Part shown: positions 34,773 to 43,406 of the stretch, one piece after another
Layout: the number at the start of each line of letters is the position of its first letter
Numbering within the stretch: the stretch's first letter is position 1
Assembly: GCA_013112545.1 (NCBI GenBank)
Contig: JABFGJ010000007.1
Location: forward strand, 62,001 to 126,000
DNA length: 64,000 nucleotides
Direction: 5' to 3'
DNA from: Bacteroidota bacterium
GTDB taxonomy: Bacteria; Bacteroidota; Bacteroidia; Flavobacteriales_E; Vicingaceae
Notes under the pieces: model-generated
What the model was told of the DNA's origin: nothing
Seen by the model: only the letters and a program-made list of their open reading frames with translations
Database searches by the model: none
Made by a program: the position numbers and the translations under genes

Positions 34773-35226
34773 ACCCATTAAAAGACATGAAGCTTTAAAA
34801 GAATTGAGTAAAGACCACCATCATGGCTTGATGCTCAGTTGGAAAATACGAGCAGGATTTAAAAACAATGTTGAGCCAAAACGAATTATGGACTATGTGA
34901 ATTGGTTCTGGAAGGATTATTTAGAAGAGCACTTCGAAATTGAAGAAGAAGTGGTTTTTCCAGTTCTTGGCGATGATCATGAATTGGTTAAAAAAGCATT
35001 ATCTGAACATCGAAAAATTCGAAGAATATTGAAAGAAGATGGAAATTTAGTGAAGAGATTGATTGCGATAGAAGAGAAATTGGAGAAACATATCCGATTT
35101 GAAGAGCGAGTGCTGTTTAACGAAATTCAAAATGTCGCTAATGTAGATGAGCTGAAAGCTATACAGGATAAGCACTCTAGCCAAATTTTCAAAGAAAATT
35201 CATCAGATCTTTTTTGGAAAAAATAA
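34765..35226 (+). CDS. Hemerythrin-domain protein
   Basis: A 153-aa four-helix di-iron protein. Ligand-bearing segments are LSKDHHHGLMLSWK (about 13-26), EEHFEIEEEVVFPVL (about 56-70), LSEHRKIRRIL (about 81-91) and LEKHIRFEERVLFNEI (about 108-123). Hemerythrin-like proteins bind O2 or NO or sense iron. It overlaps the ferredoxin gene by 8 bp and precedes the desaturase gene by 31 bp. It lacks the ScdA domain and so is not a second RIC. Confidence 0.87.
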   Translation: MNKPIKRHEALKELSKDHHHGLMLSWKIRAGFKNNVEPKRIMDYVNWFWKDYLEEHFEIEEEVVFPVLGDDHELVKKALSEHRKIRRILKEDGNLVKRLIAIEEKLEKHIRFEERVLFNEIQNVANVDELKAIQDKHSSQIFKENSSDLFWKK

Positions 35227-35257
35227 AGAGGACAATTGTTTAATTTTGAAGAAAAAT

Positions 35258-36343
35258 ATGCAAGCATTCAACACGATTAAATTTACAAATCCAAGCCAGT
35301 CAGAATTTGTAAAAACTCTCCGAAAAAGGGTGGATGCTTATTTTAAAGAAAAAGGCATTCCAAGAACTGGAGGAACGACAATTAAAATAAAAGCCATTGT
35401 TATGTTTTGTCTTTACACAGTTCCATATTTTTTAATGCTTTTTGGCTTTATAAGCAATGCATGGATGATGCTTTTAATGGCTGTTTTAATGGGCTTTGGT
35501 ATGGCAGGAATTGGCCTAACAGTGATGCATGATGCCAATCACGATACTTTTTCAAGAAAAAAATGGTTGAATAGATTAATGGGCTTTTCCTTAAACTTTT
35601 TAGGAGGGAATGTCAACAACTGGAAAGCTCAACACAATATTTTGCATCATTCTTTTACCAATATAGAAGGCTACGATGAAGACCTAGAAGCAGGAAAAAT
35701 TCTTCGATTTTCTCCAAATTCAGATAAAAAATGGATACACAAATATCAATTCCTTTATGCATGGCCGCTATACTGCCTAATGACTTTATCCTGGACTTTT
35801 TCCAAAGATTTTTTTGATGTGTATCGTTATCGAAAAATTGGATTGCTCAAACAATTAAAAACCAATTTCAAAAAGGAAATGACTTTAATTGTTGTTACAA
35901 GAGCGATTTATTTTATCTACATGGTGGTATTGCCTTTATTGCTGATGGACATTACTTGGTGGCAATTAATCATTGGATTTTTAACAGTTCATTTTATAGC
36001 TGGTTTAACCTTGGCTTTAATATTTCAATTGGCTCATGTGATGGAAGAAACATCATTTCCAGTTCCTAAAAACGGGAGCATAACAAATCAATGGGCAGTT
36101 CATCAATTAGAAACCACACTCAATTTTGCTAACAACAGCAAATTATTTTCTTGGCTAATTGGAGGTTTAAATTTTCAAATTGAGCATCACTTATTTCCCA
36201 ACATTAGCCATGTTCATTACAGTAAAATTGCACCAATAGTTGAGTTGACAACAAAAGAATTTAATTTACCTTATCATAAACAAGAAACCTTTGGTTCAGC
36301 CTTGGTTTCGCATGGAAGGTTGCTTTATCAATTGGGGAGATAA
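35258..36343 (+). CDS. Membrane fatty acid (acyl-CoA type) desaturase
   Basis: About 361 aa. The three His boxes of membrane desaturases are present: HDANHDTF (about 97-104), HNILHHSF (about 128-135) and QIEHHLFPNISHVHY near residue 310. Four membrane helices surround them. It would insert a cis double bond in a lipid acyl chain using O2 and two electrons, probably delivered by the ferredoxin gene upstream. The start is the ATG 35258; the TTG at 35246 is ignored. Regiospecificity is not predictable. Its place in a stress operon suggests membrane adaptation to changing O2 or NO. Confidence 0.9.
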   Translation: MQAFNTIKFTNPSQSEFVKTLRKRVDAYFKEKGIPRTGGTTIKIKAIVMFCLYTVPYFLMLFGFISNAWMMLLMAVLMGFGMAGIGLTVMHDANHDTFSRKKWLNRLMGFSLNFLGGNVNNWKAQHNILHHSFTNIEGYDEDLEAGKILRFSPNSDKKWIHKYQFLYAWPLYCLMTLSWTFSKDFFDVYRYRKIGLLKQLKTNFKKEMTLIVVTRAIYFIYMVVLPLLLMDITWWQLIIGFLTVHFIAGLTLALIFQLAHVMEETSFPVPKNGSITNQWAVHQLETTLNFANNSKLFSWLIGGLNFQIEHHLFPNISHVHYSKIAPIVELTTKEFNLPYHKQETFGSALVSHGRLLYQLGR

Positions 36344-36405
36344 AATGATAAAGTCAAAAAAAACATATTAGTATCTCTGAGAAAAAATACATTAAAAAAG
36401 ATTAC

Positions 36406-38187
36406 ATGGTACATTCCTTTCACATTCCCGTAATGGGGCTTTCTTACACAATTGACACTCCAATAAAAGTGGCGCATTATGGCATCAACTCTGTTGTTTC
36501 AATTATAGAAGATACTTTACTTGAAGTTGTTAGAAAAACTTATTTAGAAAAAGAAGGCAAAACTTTTCAGGCTATTCCAGATCATGAAGAAGATTCTAAA
36601 GCTAAACGAGTGACAGAATACTTAAACATGATGTATGACATCACAAGTCAAAAATTTCAAAAATTTAAAGAAAATTGCACGTTAGCTGAAGCTAAAAAAT
36701 ACATACAATTATTATCTGAAGATTCTTATATCAAAAAAGGCTATGAAAATTTATCGAAATTAAAATCTAGTGATTTTGATTTGATATCTTATGTTAGAAA
36801 ACATGCAGAAATAGGAGCTGTTGATGTTAACATCATGACTAAAGTAGATAAAGTAAACTACAAAAACGGAGAAGCATTACCAAGAGAATTTAACGATGCA
36901 CATGCTTCTTTAAGAGGTTTTGCTCAAAGCAAACTAAATTCTTCTGTAGTCCTTTCTGCTGGTTTAAATCCTTCTTTAGTTAGTTATATGGCAAACTTCA
37001 GTGATTTTTTCCCAAATGATGAAGGTCAGTTTAAGAAGAAGATAATTTTAAAAGTTAGTGATTATCGCTCTGCTTTAATTCAAGCTAAGTTTTTAGCTAA
37101 AAAAGGCTTGTGGGTTACCGAATTTAGAATCGAGTCTGGTTTGAATTGTGGTGGTCATGCATTTGCAACAGATGGTTTATTGATGGGGCCAAACTTACAT
37201 GAGTTTTGTGTCAATAGAGAATCGATGTATTCTGAACTTAAAACACTTTACATTGATGTTTTAAAAGAAAAAGGTTTAGAAACTCCGAAAGGAGAATTGC
37301 AATTGAAGATATCTGCTCAAGGTGGAGTAGGTACAGCTCTAGAGCATAAGTTTTTGTTAGAATATTATAAATTAGATTCTGTAGGTTGGGGTTCGCCATT
37401 TTTATTAGTACCCGAGGTTTCTGCTTTAGATTCTAAAACAAGAGATGAGCTTTCTGCTGCTTCGGAAAAAGATCTGTATTTAAGCCATATTTCGCCTTTA
37501 GGTGTTCCGATGAATAATATGCGGACTAGCTCAATGGGAGCCAAACGTTTGGAGCGAATTGAGATGGATAAACCTGGAAGTCCTTGTGTAAAAAAATACC
37601 TCGCTTTCAATACCGAATTTTCTGATAAACCACTTTGTACTGCTTCAAGGAAGTACCAATCTAAGAAAATTAAAGAACTAAACACTCTAGACTTATTAGA
37701 GGAAGATTATCAAGAAGCTTATGATCAAATCACAGAGAAAGAGTGTATTTGTACAGGTTTAGGAACTTCCTTTTTAATAGAAAATAATCAGTCAACTAAA
37801 GTGGTAGGCGAAGGAGTAACATTATGCCCAGGACCTAATATGGCTTATTTTAGCAAGCAGGTAAGCATGCAAGAGATGATTTCTCATATCTATGGCCGAG
37901 CAAATGTGTTAACTCGTCAAGATAGACCTCACATGTTTGTTAAAGAGTTGATGTTGAATATCGATTATTTAAGAAATCAAATTAAAGATAACCGCAAAAA
38001 GCCAGATTCTAAAAACCTAAAACGATTAAACTTGTTTATTGACAACTTAAATCAAAGCATAACATATTACATTGAATTATTTAGCAAGTATGCGCAACAA
38101 TTGGGTGATCATGCAGCATTGTCGATACAACAATTTAAATCTGAAAAAGAAACGATAAGTCAACTTTCAAAAGAGTTAAACTCTTGA
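36406..38187 (+). CDS. Uncharacterised 593-aa Cys-rich protein, flavoprotein-like barrel
   Basis: No known family is recognised with confidence. The start (HIPVMGLSYTIDTPIKVAHY, then GINSVVSIIED) and a later KISAQGGVGTALEHKFLLEY ... VGWGSPFLLVPE (residues about 301-337) are arranged like strand-loop elements of FMN-dependent TIM barrels such as nitronate monooxygenase and glutamate synthase. Eight Cys occur, including SGLNCGGHAF (248), PGSPCVKKYL (394), PLCTASRKYQ (411), ECIC (447, 449) and TLCPGPN (474), enough for an Fe-S site. It lacks a signal peptide and membrane helices. It sits 62 bp after the desaturase gene and 17 bp before nadA. An oxidoreductase role is inference. Confidence 0.75.
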   Translation: MVHSFHIPVMGLSYTIDTPIKVAHYGINSVVSIIEDTLLEVVRKTYLEKEGKTFQAIPDHEEDSKAKRVTEYLNMMYDITSQKFQKFKENCTLAEAKKYIQLLSEDSYIKKGYENLSKLKSSDFDLISYVRKHAEIGAVDVNIMTKVDKVNYKNGEALPREFNDAHASLRGFAQSKLNSSVVLSAGLNPSLVSYMANFSDFFPNDEGQFKKKIILKVSDYRSALIQAKFLAKKGLWVTEFRIESGLNCGGHAFATDGLLMGPNLHEFCVNRESMYSELKTLYIDVLKEKGLETPKGELQLKISAQGGVGTALEHKFLLEYYKLDSVGWGSPFLLVPEVSALDSKTRDELSAASEKDLYLSHISPLGVPMNNMRTSSMGAKRLERIEMDKPGSPCVKKYLAFNTEFSDKPLCTASRKYQSKKIKELNTLDLLEEDYQEAYDQITEKECICTGLGTSFLIENNQSTKVVGEGVTLCPGPNMAYFSKQVSMQEMISHIYGRANVLTRQDRPHMFVKELMLNIDYLRNQIKDNRKKPDSKNLKRLNLFIDNLNQSITYYIELFSKYAQQLGDHAALSIQQFKSEKETISQLSKELNS

Positions 38188-38204
38188 AGAAAATAAGAAT
38201 GTAG

Positions 38205-39137
38205 ATGAATAACGATGAATTAAAGCAAAAGATTAAGGCACTGAGAGAGGCTAAAAATGCTATTATTTTAGCTCATTATTATCAGCGTGAAGAAATTCAA
38301 GAAATTGCCGATTTTATTGGAGATAGCTTAGAACTTGCGAGAAAAGCTGCTGAAACTAAAGCAGATATTATTGTTTTTGCTGGAGTTTACTTCATGGCTG
38401 AAACGGCTAAAATCTTAAACCCAAATAAAAAAGTGTTATTGCCAGATTTACAGGCTGGTTGTTCATTGGCCGATGGATGTCCTCCAGATGAATTTGCCGC
38501 TTTTTTAAAAGAAAACCCAAATCATCAAGTAGTGACTTACATTAATTGCAGTGCAGAAATAAAAGCAATGAGCGATTATGTTTGTACATCTTCAAACGCG
38601 GTAAAAATAATTGAATCTATTCCAAAAGAACAACCCATTATTTTTGCACCTGACAAAAATTTGGGGCGATACTTGGAGCAAGTAACGGGACGAAAATTAA
38701 AACTGTGGGATGGCAGTTGCATTGTGCATGAGGCATTTAGTTTTGATAAGTTAAACGAAATCAAAAAAAAGCATCCCAATGCGGCCATTATAGCTCATCC
38801 TGAAAGTGAGGAACACATACTAAAACTAGCTCATTTTATTGGCTCAACTTCTCAGCTTTTAAAATTTGCTAAAGAAAGTGAATATCAAGAACTGATTGTA
38901 GCTACAGAAGCGGGTATTTTAACTAAAATGCAAGTAGATGTTAAAGATAAATTGCTGATTCCTGCTCCTGCACAAGAAGACAATTCTTGTGCTTGCAGTG
39001 AATGTGCATTTATGAAAGTAAATACCTTGGAAAAGCTTTATGATTGCTTGAAAAACGAAACACCTGAAGTGAAAATTGATAGTCTTTTAAGTGAAGCCGC
39101 ATTAAAGCCTATTCAACAAATGCTCAATCATGGCTAA
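38205..39137 (+). CDS. nadA: Quinolinate synthase
   Basis: A 310-aa [4Fe-4S] enzyme that condenses iminoaspartate with dihydroxyacetone phosphate to quinolinate in NAD biosynthesis. The three cluster Cys are expected in [15 protein letters not shown] (about 83-97), [20 protein letters not shown] (about 110-130) and [12 protein letters not shown] (about 262-273). The cluster is sensitive to O2 and NO, which fits its position at the end of a stress and Fe-S repair cluster. nadB overlaps by 8 bp. Confidence 0.96.
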   Translation: MNNDELKQKIKALREAKNAIILAHYYQREEIQEIADFIGDSLELARKAAETKADIIVFAGVYFMAETAKILNPNKKVLLPDLQAGCSLADGCPPDEFAAFLKENPNHQVVTYINCSAEIKAMSDYVCTSSNAVKIIESIPKEQPIIFAPDKNLGRYLEQVTGRKLKLWDGSCIVHEAFSFDKLNEIKKKHPNAAIIAHPESEEHILKLAHFIGSTSQLLKFAKESEYQELIVATEAGILTKMQVDVKDKLLIPAPAQEDNSCACSECAFMKVNTLEKLYDCLKNETPEVKIDSLLSEAALKPIQQMLNHG

Positions 39138-40665
39138 GATTTCAATTGAATACGATGTCATTATTGTCGGAGTAGGAATTGCAGGCTTGAGTTTAGCATT
39201 GTATTTGGCCGAAGCCAACAAAAAACATCGGATCGTTTTGATTTCTAAAGAAGCCTTAGATATTTGCAATACTTCTTTGGCTCAAGGAGGAATAGCTGCC
39301 GTAACTGACCAACAAAAAGACAACTTTAAAAAACACATTAAAGACACCTTTAAAGCGGGTTTAAAAACAGGGGATTTAGCCATAATCAAACAAGTAATAA
39401 ATGCCGCACCAGCTTGCATCAACGACTTATTGAACTGGGGAGTAGAATTTGATAAAAATGGCTTAAACTTCGATTTACATCGAGAAGGCGGTCACAATCA
39501 AAATAGAATTCTTCATAAATCAGATCAGACTGGGAAAGAAATTCATCAAAAATTATTGGCTGCCATTTCTAAACATCAAAACATTGAAGTTTTAGAAAAA
39601 CATACAGCGATTGATATTTTGCCTCAAAAAAACAAGGGCATGTTGCTGAATTGTTTAAATGAAAAGGGACTAGAGCAATTTATACCGGCTCATTATATCG
39701 TGTTGGCAACAGGAGGCAGTGGACAAATTTTTGCGCATACTACCAATTCTTCTATCGCTACTGGAGATGGTTTGGCAATGGCCGCAAGAATCGGAGCAGC
39801 AATTCAAGACATCAACTATTTTCAGTTTCACCCAACAGCCATTTATGAAGAAGGAAAGCAACAATTAACGCTAATTACAGAGGCTTTAAGAGGTTTTGGA
39901 GCTCATATCGTTAATGAAAAAGGAGAGCGCTTTCTATTTGATTATGATACAAGTGGAGAATTGGCAAATCGCTCGGTTGTGGCCAGTGCCATCTATGCTG
40001 AGCTTAAAAAAACAAATAAAAACTGTGTATATCTGCGTTTAAAACACTTAAAAGCAGAAGAATTAAGTCACAAATTCCCCACAGTCATTGAGCAATGCAA
40101 AAAACGGGGAATCAATCCCTTTAAAGAGGATATACCAATTATTCCTGCTGCTCATTATCAATGCGGTGGAATCAAAGTGAATATAGACAGTGAAACTACG
40201 ATTCCCAATTTATTTGCTATCGGCGAATGTTCGAGAACCGGACTACATGGTTCAAATCGATTGGCATCCAACTCTTTGTTGGAATCGGTGTTTTTTGCCA
40301 AAAATGCAGCACAGCGCATACATCAACGCTTGACTGACAATGCTAATTTGTCCCAATTAATTGAGCTTCCGAAAACGTCCGATTCTAATATGCTGGAGCC
40401 GCTTCAGGCTGAAAAGCAAATCTCATTCTTAAAGCTCAAGTCGGAAATACAAAACCGATTAAGTGCTGTTTATCATTTAAAAGAAATGGAAAATGAGCTA
40501 GAAGAACATGAAGCTTGGCTTAAAGCTCAATTGAAAAAGTTAAAAGTGATGAAACAGCATAAGAGCCTTGAATTTATTGAGCTAAAAAATATATTGGAAG
40601 TAGGACTTTTGTTTATTCAGGCTAAAAAAAATCAGTTTAAAGTACCAGAATCTATACAGAATTAA
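39130..40665 (+). CDS. nadB: L-aspartate oxidase
   Basis: A 511-aa FAD enzyme oxidising L-aspartate to iminoaspartate, the substrate of NadA. Features are the FAD Rossmann motif [19 protein letters not shown] near residue 10, [30 protein letters not shown] near 195, [10 protein letters not shown], the catalytic Arg region [20 protein letters not shown], and the end of the FAD site [15 protein letters not shown]. It overlaps nadA by 8 bp. The last 84 codons (from 40412) occur again at 43033-43289 with about 94.5% identity, so this 3' end may be a recombinant replacement. Confidence 0.95.
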   Translation: MAKISIEYDVIIVGVGIAGLSLALYLAEANKKHRIVLISKEALDICNTSLAQGGIAAVTDQQKDNFKKHIKDTFKAGLKTGDLAIIKQVINAAPACINDLLNWGVEFDKNGLNFDLHREGGHNQNRILHKSDQTGKEIHQKLLAAISKHQNIEVLEKHTAIDILPQKNKGMLLNCLNEKGLEQFIPAHYIVLATGGSGQIFAHTTNSSIATGDGLAMAARIGAAIQDINYFQFHPTAIYEEGKQQLTLITEALRGFGAHIVNEKGERFLFDYDTSGELANRSVVASAIYAELKKTNKNCVYLRLKHLKAEELSHKFPTVIEQCKKRGINPFKEDIPIIPAAHYQCGGIKVNIDSETTIPNLFAIGECSRTGLHGSNRLASNSLLESVFFAKNAAQRIHQRLTDNANLSQLIELPKTSDSNMLEPLQAEKQISFLKLKSEIQNRLSAVYHLKEMENELEEHEAWLKAQLKKLKVMKQHKSLEFIELKNILEVGLLFIQAKKNQFKVPESIQN

Positions 40666-40668
40666 GCC
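40412..40668 (+). repeat. 257-bp direct repeat, copy in nadB 3' end
   Basis: This copy forms the last 84 codons of nadB plus the stop and three bases. It aligns to 43033-43289 without gaps, with about 14 differences concentrated near 40490-40560. The copies bracket a 2.36-kb segment. Confidence 0.92.
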
Positions 40669-41109
40669 ATGATGACATTTAAATTAATATTGTTGATTCC
40701 TCTTGTTTTATTCAATTATAGTTGTATATCGCAAGTAAAAACAACTAAGATTCAAATTCAAAATAAAGAAGCTATTAAAGGCAACACAGAAGAAATGTTA
40801 AGCAAGGAAGAAGTTAAACTGTTGAACTCTCTTTTAGAAAACTCACGAGATACATTTGATTTTGATGGGAAGAAAATAGCTTTTATAACAGGTAGTTCAG
40901 GAAGCCGCATTTTGCCAAAAACTGATTTTTTTAATACCTGTGTTAATCCGTGGTTAGAGAGAGAAGAAAAACCACAAATTTTTATGGTTTTATTGAACGA
41001 AAAAAAAAAGAATAAATCAGGTGGTTATGATGCTTTTGTTCTTTCTTGGGTTAAGGTGTTTACTAATAGACAAAAACAAAAAGCTATTGAACAACTTAGC
41101 AATAATTGA
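40669..41109 (+). CDS. Hypothetical lipoprotein
   Basis: A 146-aa protein with a hydrophobic N terminus and a possible lipobox (LVLFNYSC, Cys19). The rest (FDFDGKKIAFITGSSGSRIL, KTDFFNTCVNPWLEREEKPQ) is unlike any family I can name. It begins 3 bp after the nadB stop, so it can share that transcript, but it lies just inside the segment bounded by the nadB repeats and is probably part of the inserted DNA. Confidence 0.65.
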   Translation: MMTFKLILLIPLVLFNYSCISQVKTTKIQIQNKEAIKGNTEEMLSKEEVKLLNSLLENSRDTFDFDGKKIAFITGSSGSRILPKTDFFNTCVNPWLEREEKPQIFMVLLNEKKKNKSGGYDAFVLSWVKVFTNRQKQKAIEQLSNN

Positions 41110-41313
41110 ATATTTAGCCAAGTAAAAAAACAGGTAGTTTTCTCTAATTCCGTTAGGTGGTTTAGCCCATTACATAAAAAGTTATCTACAATACCTCAAA
41201 TCCGAAGTAATCCTTTTGCTGCACTGCCTTTCCGCTTGCATTTAGGTCAATTTTTATTGGCTTGGCAAAACAATAATAATAAGAGCCAAAAAACCTTAAA
41301 ACTTGCTTTGTAA
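41110..41313 (+). pseudogene. Possible C-terminal gene remnant
   Basis: An open frame of about 66 codons with no usable start ends at TAA 41311-41313. Its second half (NPFAALPFRLHLGQFLLAWQ, then NNNNKSQKTLKLAL) reads like the C-terminal end of a real protein. It lies in the 287-bp gap between the lipoprotein and the FG-GAP-like gene, inside the nadB-flanked segment. No family was recognised; it could be chance. Confidence 0.3.
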
Positions 41314-41396
41314 TTGATATAATAACACTTAATGAATGAAATTCTAAACTCCATTAGTTATATTTGAATAGTCAAAATACTAAAAAAACATTCACT

Positions 41397-42905
41397 ATGA
41401 AAAAGCCAACCTACACTTCCTTGTTTCTCGCCTTACAATTTGTCGTACAAATGACTTTCGCACAAACCCAAATTGGTACAGATATAGATGGGGAAGCAGC
41501 ACGAGATTTATCTGGCACTAGCACTACATTAAGTGCAAATGGTAATGTTATGGCAGTTGGTGCTGAGAATAATGTAGGGAAATATGGTGTTTCATCAGGC
41601 CATGTTCGTGTATTTGTCAGAAATGGGAATGCTTGGGTACAACAAGGCGCAGATATAGAAGGAGATTCCACTTTTGAAGCTTTTGGAGTTTCTTGCGAAT
41701 TAAACCATGATGGAAGTATTTTGGTTGTTGGAGCTGACAATAGTGACCTTTTTATTTATTCAGCAGGTCGTGTTAGTGTTTACAAGTGGGATGGGAATTC
41801 TTGGAATCAAATGGGTCAAGATTTATTTGGAAAATCAGGTATTAGCTATTTTGGTGCATCGGTTGGTATCAATGCAAGTGGAACTAGGGTGGTTGCCGGC
41901 GGCCCTATTAGTAATACAAGTAGTGGTCAAAACTCTGGTTATGTTCGGGCTTATGAATGGAATGGAACATCCTGGATTCAGATGGGTCAAGATATAAATG
42001 GACAATCAGGAACTGATCGTTGTGGAACCTCAGTGGCTATGAGTGCAGACGGAAATAGAATTATTATTGGCTCTCCTGAAAATGATGCTATGGGAATAAA
42101 CGCAGGTTTAGCAAGGGTGTATGCGTGGAGTGGAACTACTTGGAATCAAATGGGACAAGATTTAGTAGGAAATGCGGCTAGTGCTTATTTTGGAAAAGCC
42201 TGTGATATAAGTGGAGATGGGCTTAGTATTGCCATTGGTGCTCCAAGAGATACGATAAACAATTATAAAGGATATGTAAATACTTATACTTGGAGTGGTA
42301 CTACTTGGGTGTTAAAAGGAGCTTCAATACTTGGAGTAGATCCTGGGGGGGCTTTTGGTAATGCTTTGAATTTTAATTATGATGGATCTCTATTAGCCAT
42401 TGCTGCATTTGAAACCAATATTCGAACAGGTACAAGCAGAATTTTTGAATATGATGGTAATTCTTGGTTGAAAATTGGTCAAAATATTGTGGGGGAGGCA
42501 CTTAGAGATGAGGCTGGGGTTTCCATTGCTGTTGATTCTATTGGAAATACAGTTTCAATAGGAGCTCGTTATAATCAAGGAAATGGATACAATGCTGGCC
42601 ATGTTCGAGTGTATGATATTAGCCAAATTGTGACTGTCAACGAAATTGCACTTCAAGAGGATAGGATAGATGTGTTTCCCAATCCTTTTCAAGAGCGATT
42701 TACGATACAACTTAATGAAAGCTTAAACGGGAAAATAGTTGTTAGAAACAGTTTAGGGCAAGCTATAGAAGAAAAGAACATAAGTCAACAAAAACTAGTT
42801 CAAATTGAATTAGGAAATGCCAAAGAGGGTTTATATTTTGTAGAAATACAAAGACTAAATGGAACAAAAAGCCTACATAAAGTTGTAAAACTAGAAGTAC
42901 ATTAG
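41397..42905 (+). CDS. T9SS-exported repeat protein (FG-GAP/beta-propeller-like)
   Basis: A 502-aa secreted protein. A signal peptide (residues 1-22, ending TFAQT) is followed by about seven repeats of 50-55 aa with the pattern 'W-x-Q-M-G-Q-D-hydrophobic-G...FG-x-S-hydrophobic-x-x-x-G-x-hydrophobic-hydrophobic-x-x-G-x-P', as in SWNQMGQDLFGKSGISYFGA and TWNQMGQDLVGNAASAYFGK. Such repeats form beta propellers. The last 80 residues are a T9SS type A sorting domain (IDVFPNPFQERFTIQL ... EGLYFVEI). The ATG at 41397 is used; a TATATTTG -7-like box at 41359-41366 covers the upstream TTG. It lies within the nadB-flanked insertion. Confidence 0.85.
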   Translation: MKKPTYTSLFLALQFVVQMTFAQTQIGTDIDGEAARDLSGTSTTLSANGNVMAVGAENNVGKYGVSSGHVRVFVRNGNAWVQQGADIEGDSTFEAFGVSCELNHDGSILVVGADNSDLFIYSAGRVSVYKWDGNSWNQMGQDLFGKSGISYFGASVGINASGTRVVAGGPISNTSSGQNSGYVRAYEWNGTSWIQMGQDINGQSGTDRCGTSVAMSADGNRIIIGSPENDAMGINAGLARVYAWSGTTWNQMGQDLVGNAASAYFGKACDISGDGLSIAIGAPRDTINNYKGYVNTYTWSGTTWVLKGASILGVDPGGAFGNALNFNYDGSLLAIAAFETNIRTGTSRIFEYDGNSWLKIGQNIVGEALRDEAGVSIAVDSIGNTVSIGARYNQGNGYNAGHVRVYDISQIVTVNEIALQEDRIDVFPNPFQERFTIQLNESLNGKIVVRNSLGQAIEEKNISQQKLVQIELGNAKEGLYFVEIQRLNGTKSLHKVVKLEVH

Positions 42906-42915
42906 TCTATATTTT

Positions 42916-43047
42916 CTAATTCGTCCAAAGGTTTAAAAGTTTGATCAAAACTTCAAAAACTAAGACATAGGAAAAAGGGATAAATACGATAAAGCCCAAA
43001 CCAAGCGTAAGGATGGTTGCAAATGCAATAAAAAAAGCAAATCTCAT
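42916..43047 (-). pseudogene. Truncated membrane-protein gene end or 43-aa ORF
   Basis: The minus strand encodes a 43-residue hydrophobic stretch (MRFAFFIAFATILTLGLGFI ... FEVLIKLLNLWTN) ending at TAG 42916. It looks like the last membrane helix of a larger protein whose upstream part was lost where the nadB 3' copy begins (43033). The ATG at 43047 lies inside that copy and would make a short membrane peptide by chance. It supports 43032/43033 as a recombination joint. Confidence 0.5.
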
Positions 43048-43289
43048 TCTCAAAGCTCAAGTCGGAAATACAAAACCGATTAAGTGCTGTTTATCATTTA
43101 AATGAAATGGAAAACGAGCTAGAAGAACATGAAGATTGGCTTATTGCTCAATTAGAAAAGTTAAAGGCGATGAATAAACATAAGAGCCTTGAATTTATTG
43201 AGCTAAAAAATATATTGGAAGTAGGACTTTTGTTTATTCAGGCTAAAAAAAATCAGTTTAAAGTACCAGAATCTTTACAGAATTAAGCC
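43033..43289 (+). pseudogene. Duplicated nadB 3' fragment
   Basis: A 257-bp second copy of the nadB end. Its frame is still open for 84 codons ([35 protein letters not shown] ... PESLQN) and stops at the same place as nadB. Differences from nadB change conservative residues only ([15 protein letters not shown] versus DWLIAQLEKLKAMNK). It has no start and is cut off abruptly on its left. It is probably the original nadB end, displaced when the 2.36-kb segment entered. The remainder of the 42906-43406 gap holds the hydrophobic minus-strand remnant and the valS promoter region. Confidence 0.9.
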
Positions 43290-43406
43290 GAGACAAAACC
43301 TTCACAACATTTTACACCTTCCAAAACCGAGCTGTTTTTAGGCATTAGATTTTTCAAGCCATTAGCCATAGAAATATTAACTTTGTCGCCTTTAAAAAAT
43401 GACCTC

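Noticed and set aside
40669-43032. Transposon explanation for the nadB insertion
   Set aside because: No transposase, no terminal inverted repeats at the borders, and the 257-bp diverged repeats are far too long for a target-site duplication.
43383-43406. TTG 43383 as valS start
   Set aside because: It overlaps a TAACTTTG promoter-like element, and the protein from ATG 43407 already begins with the usual valyl-tRNA synthetase N terminus.
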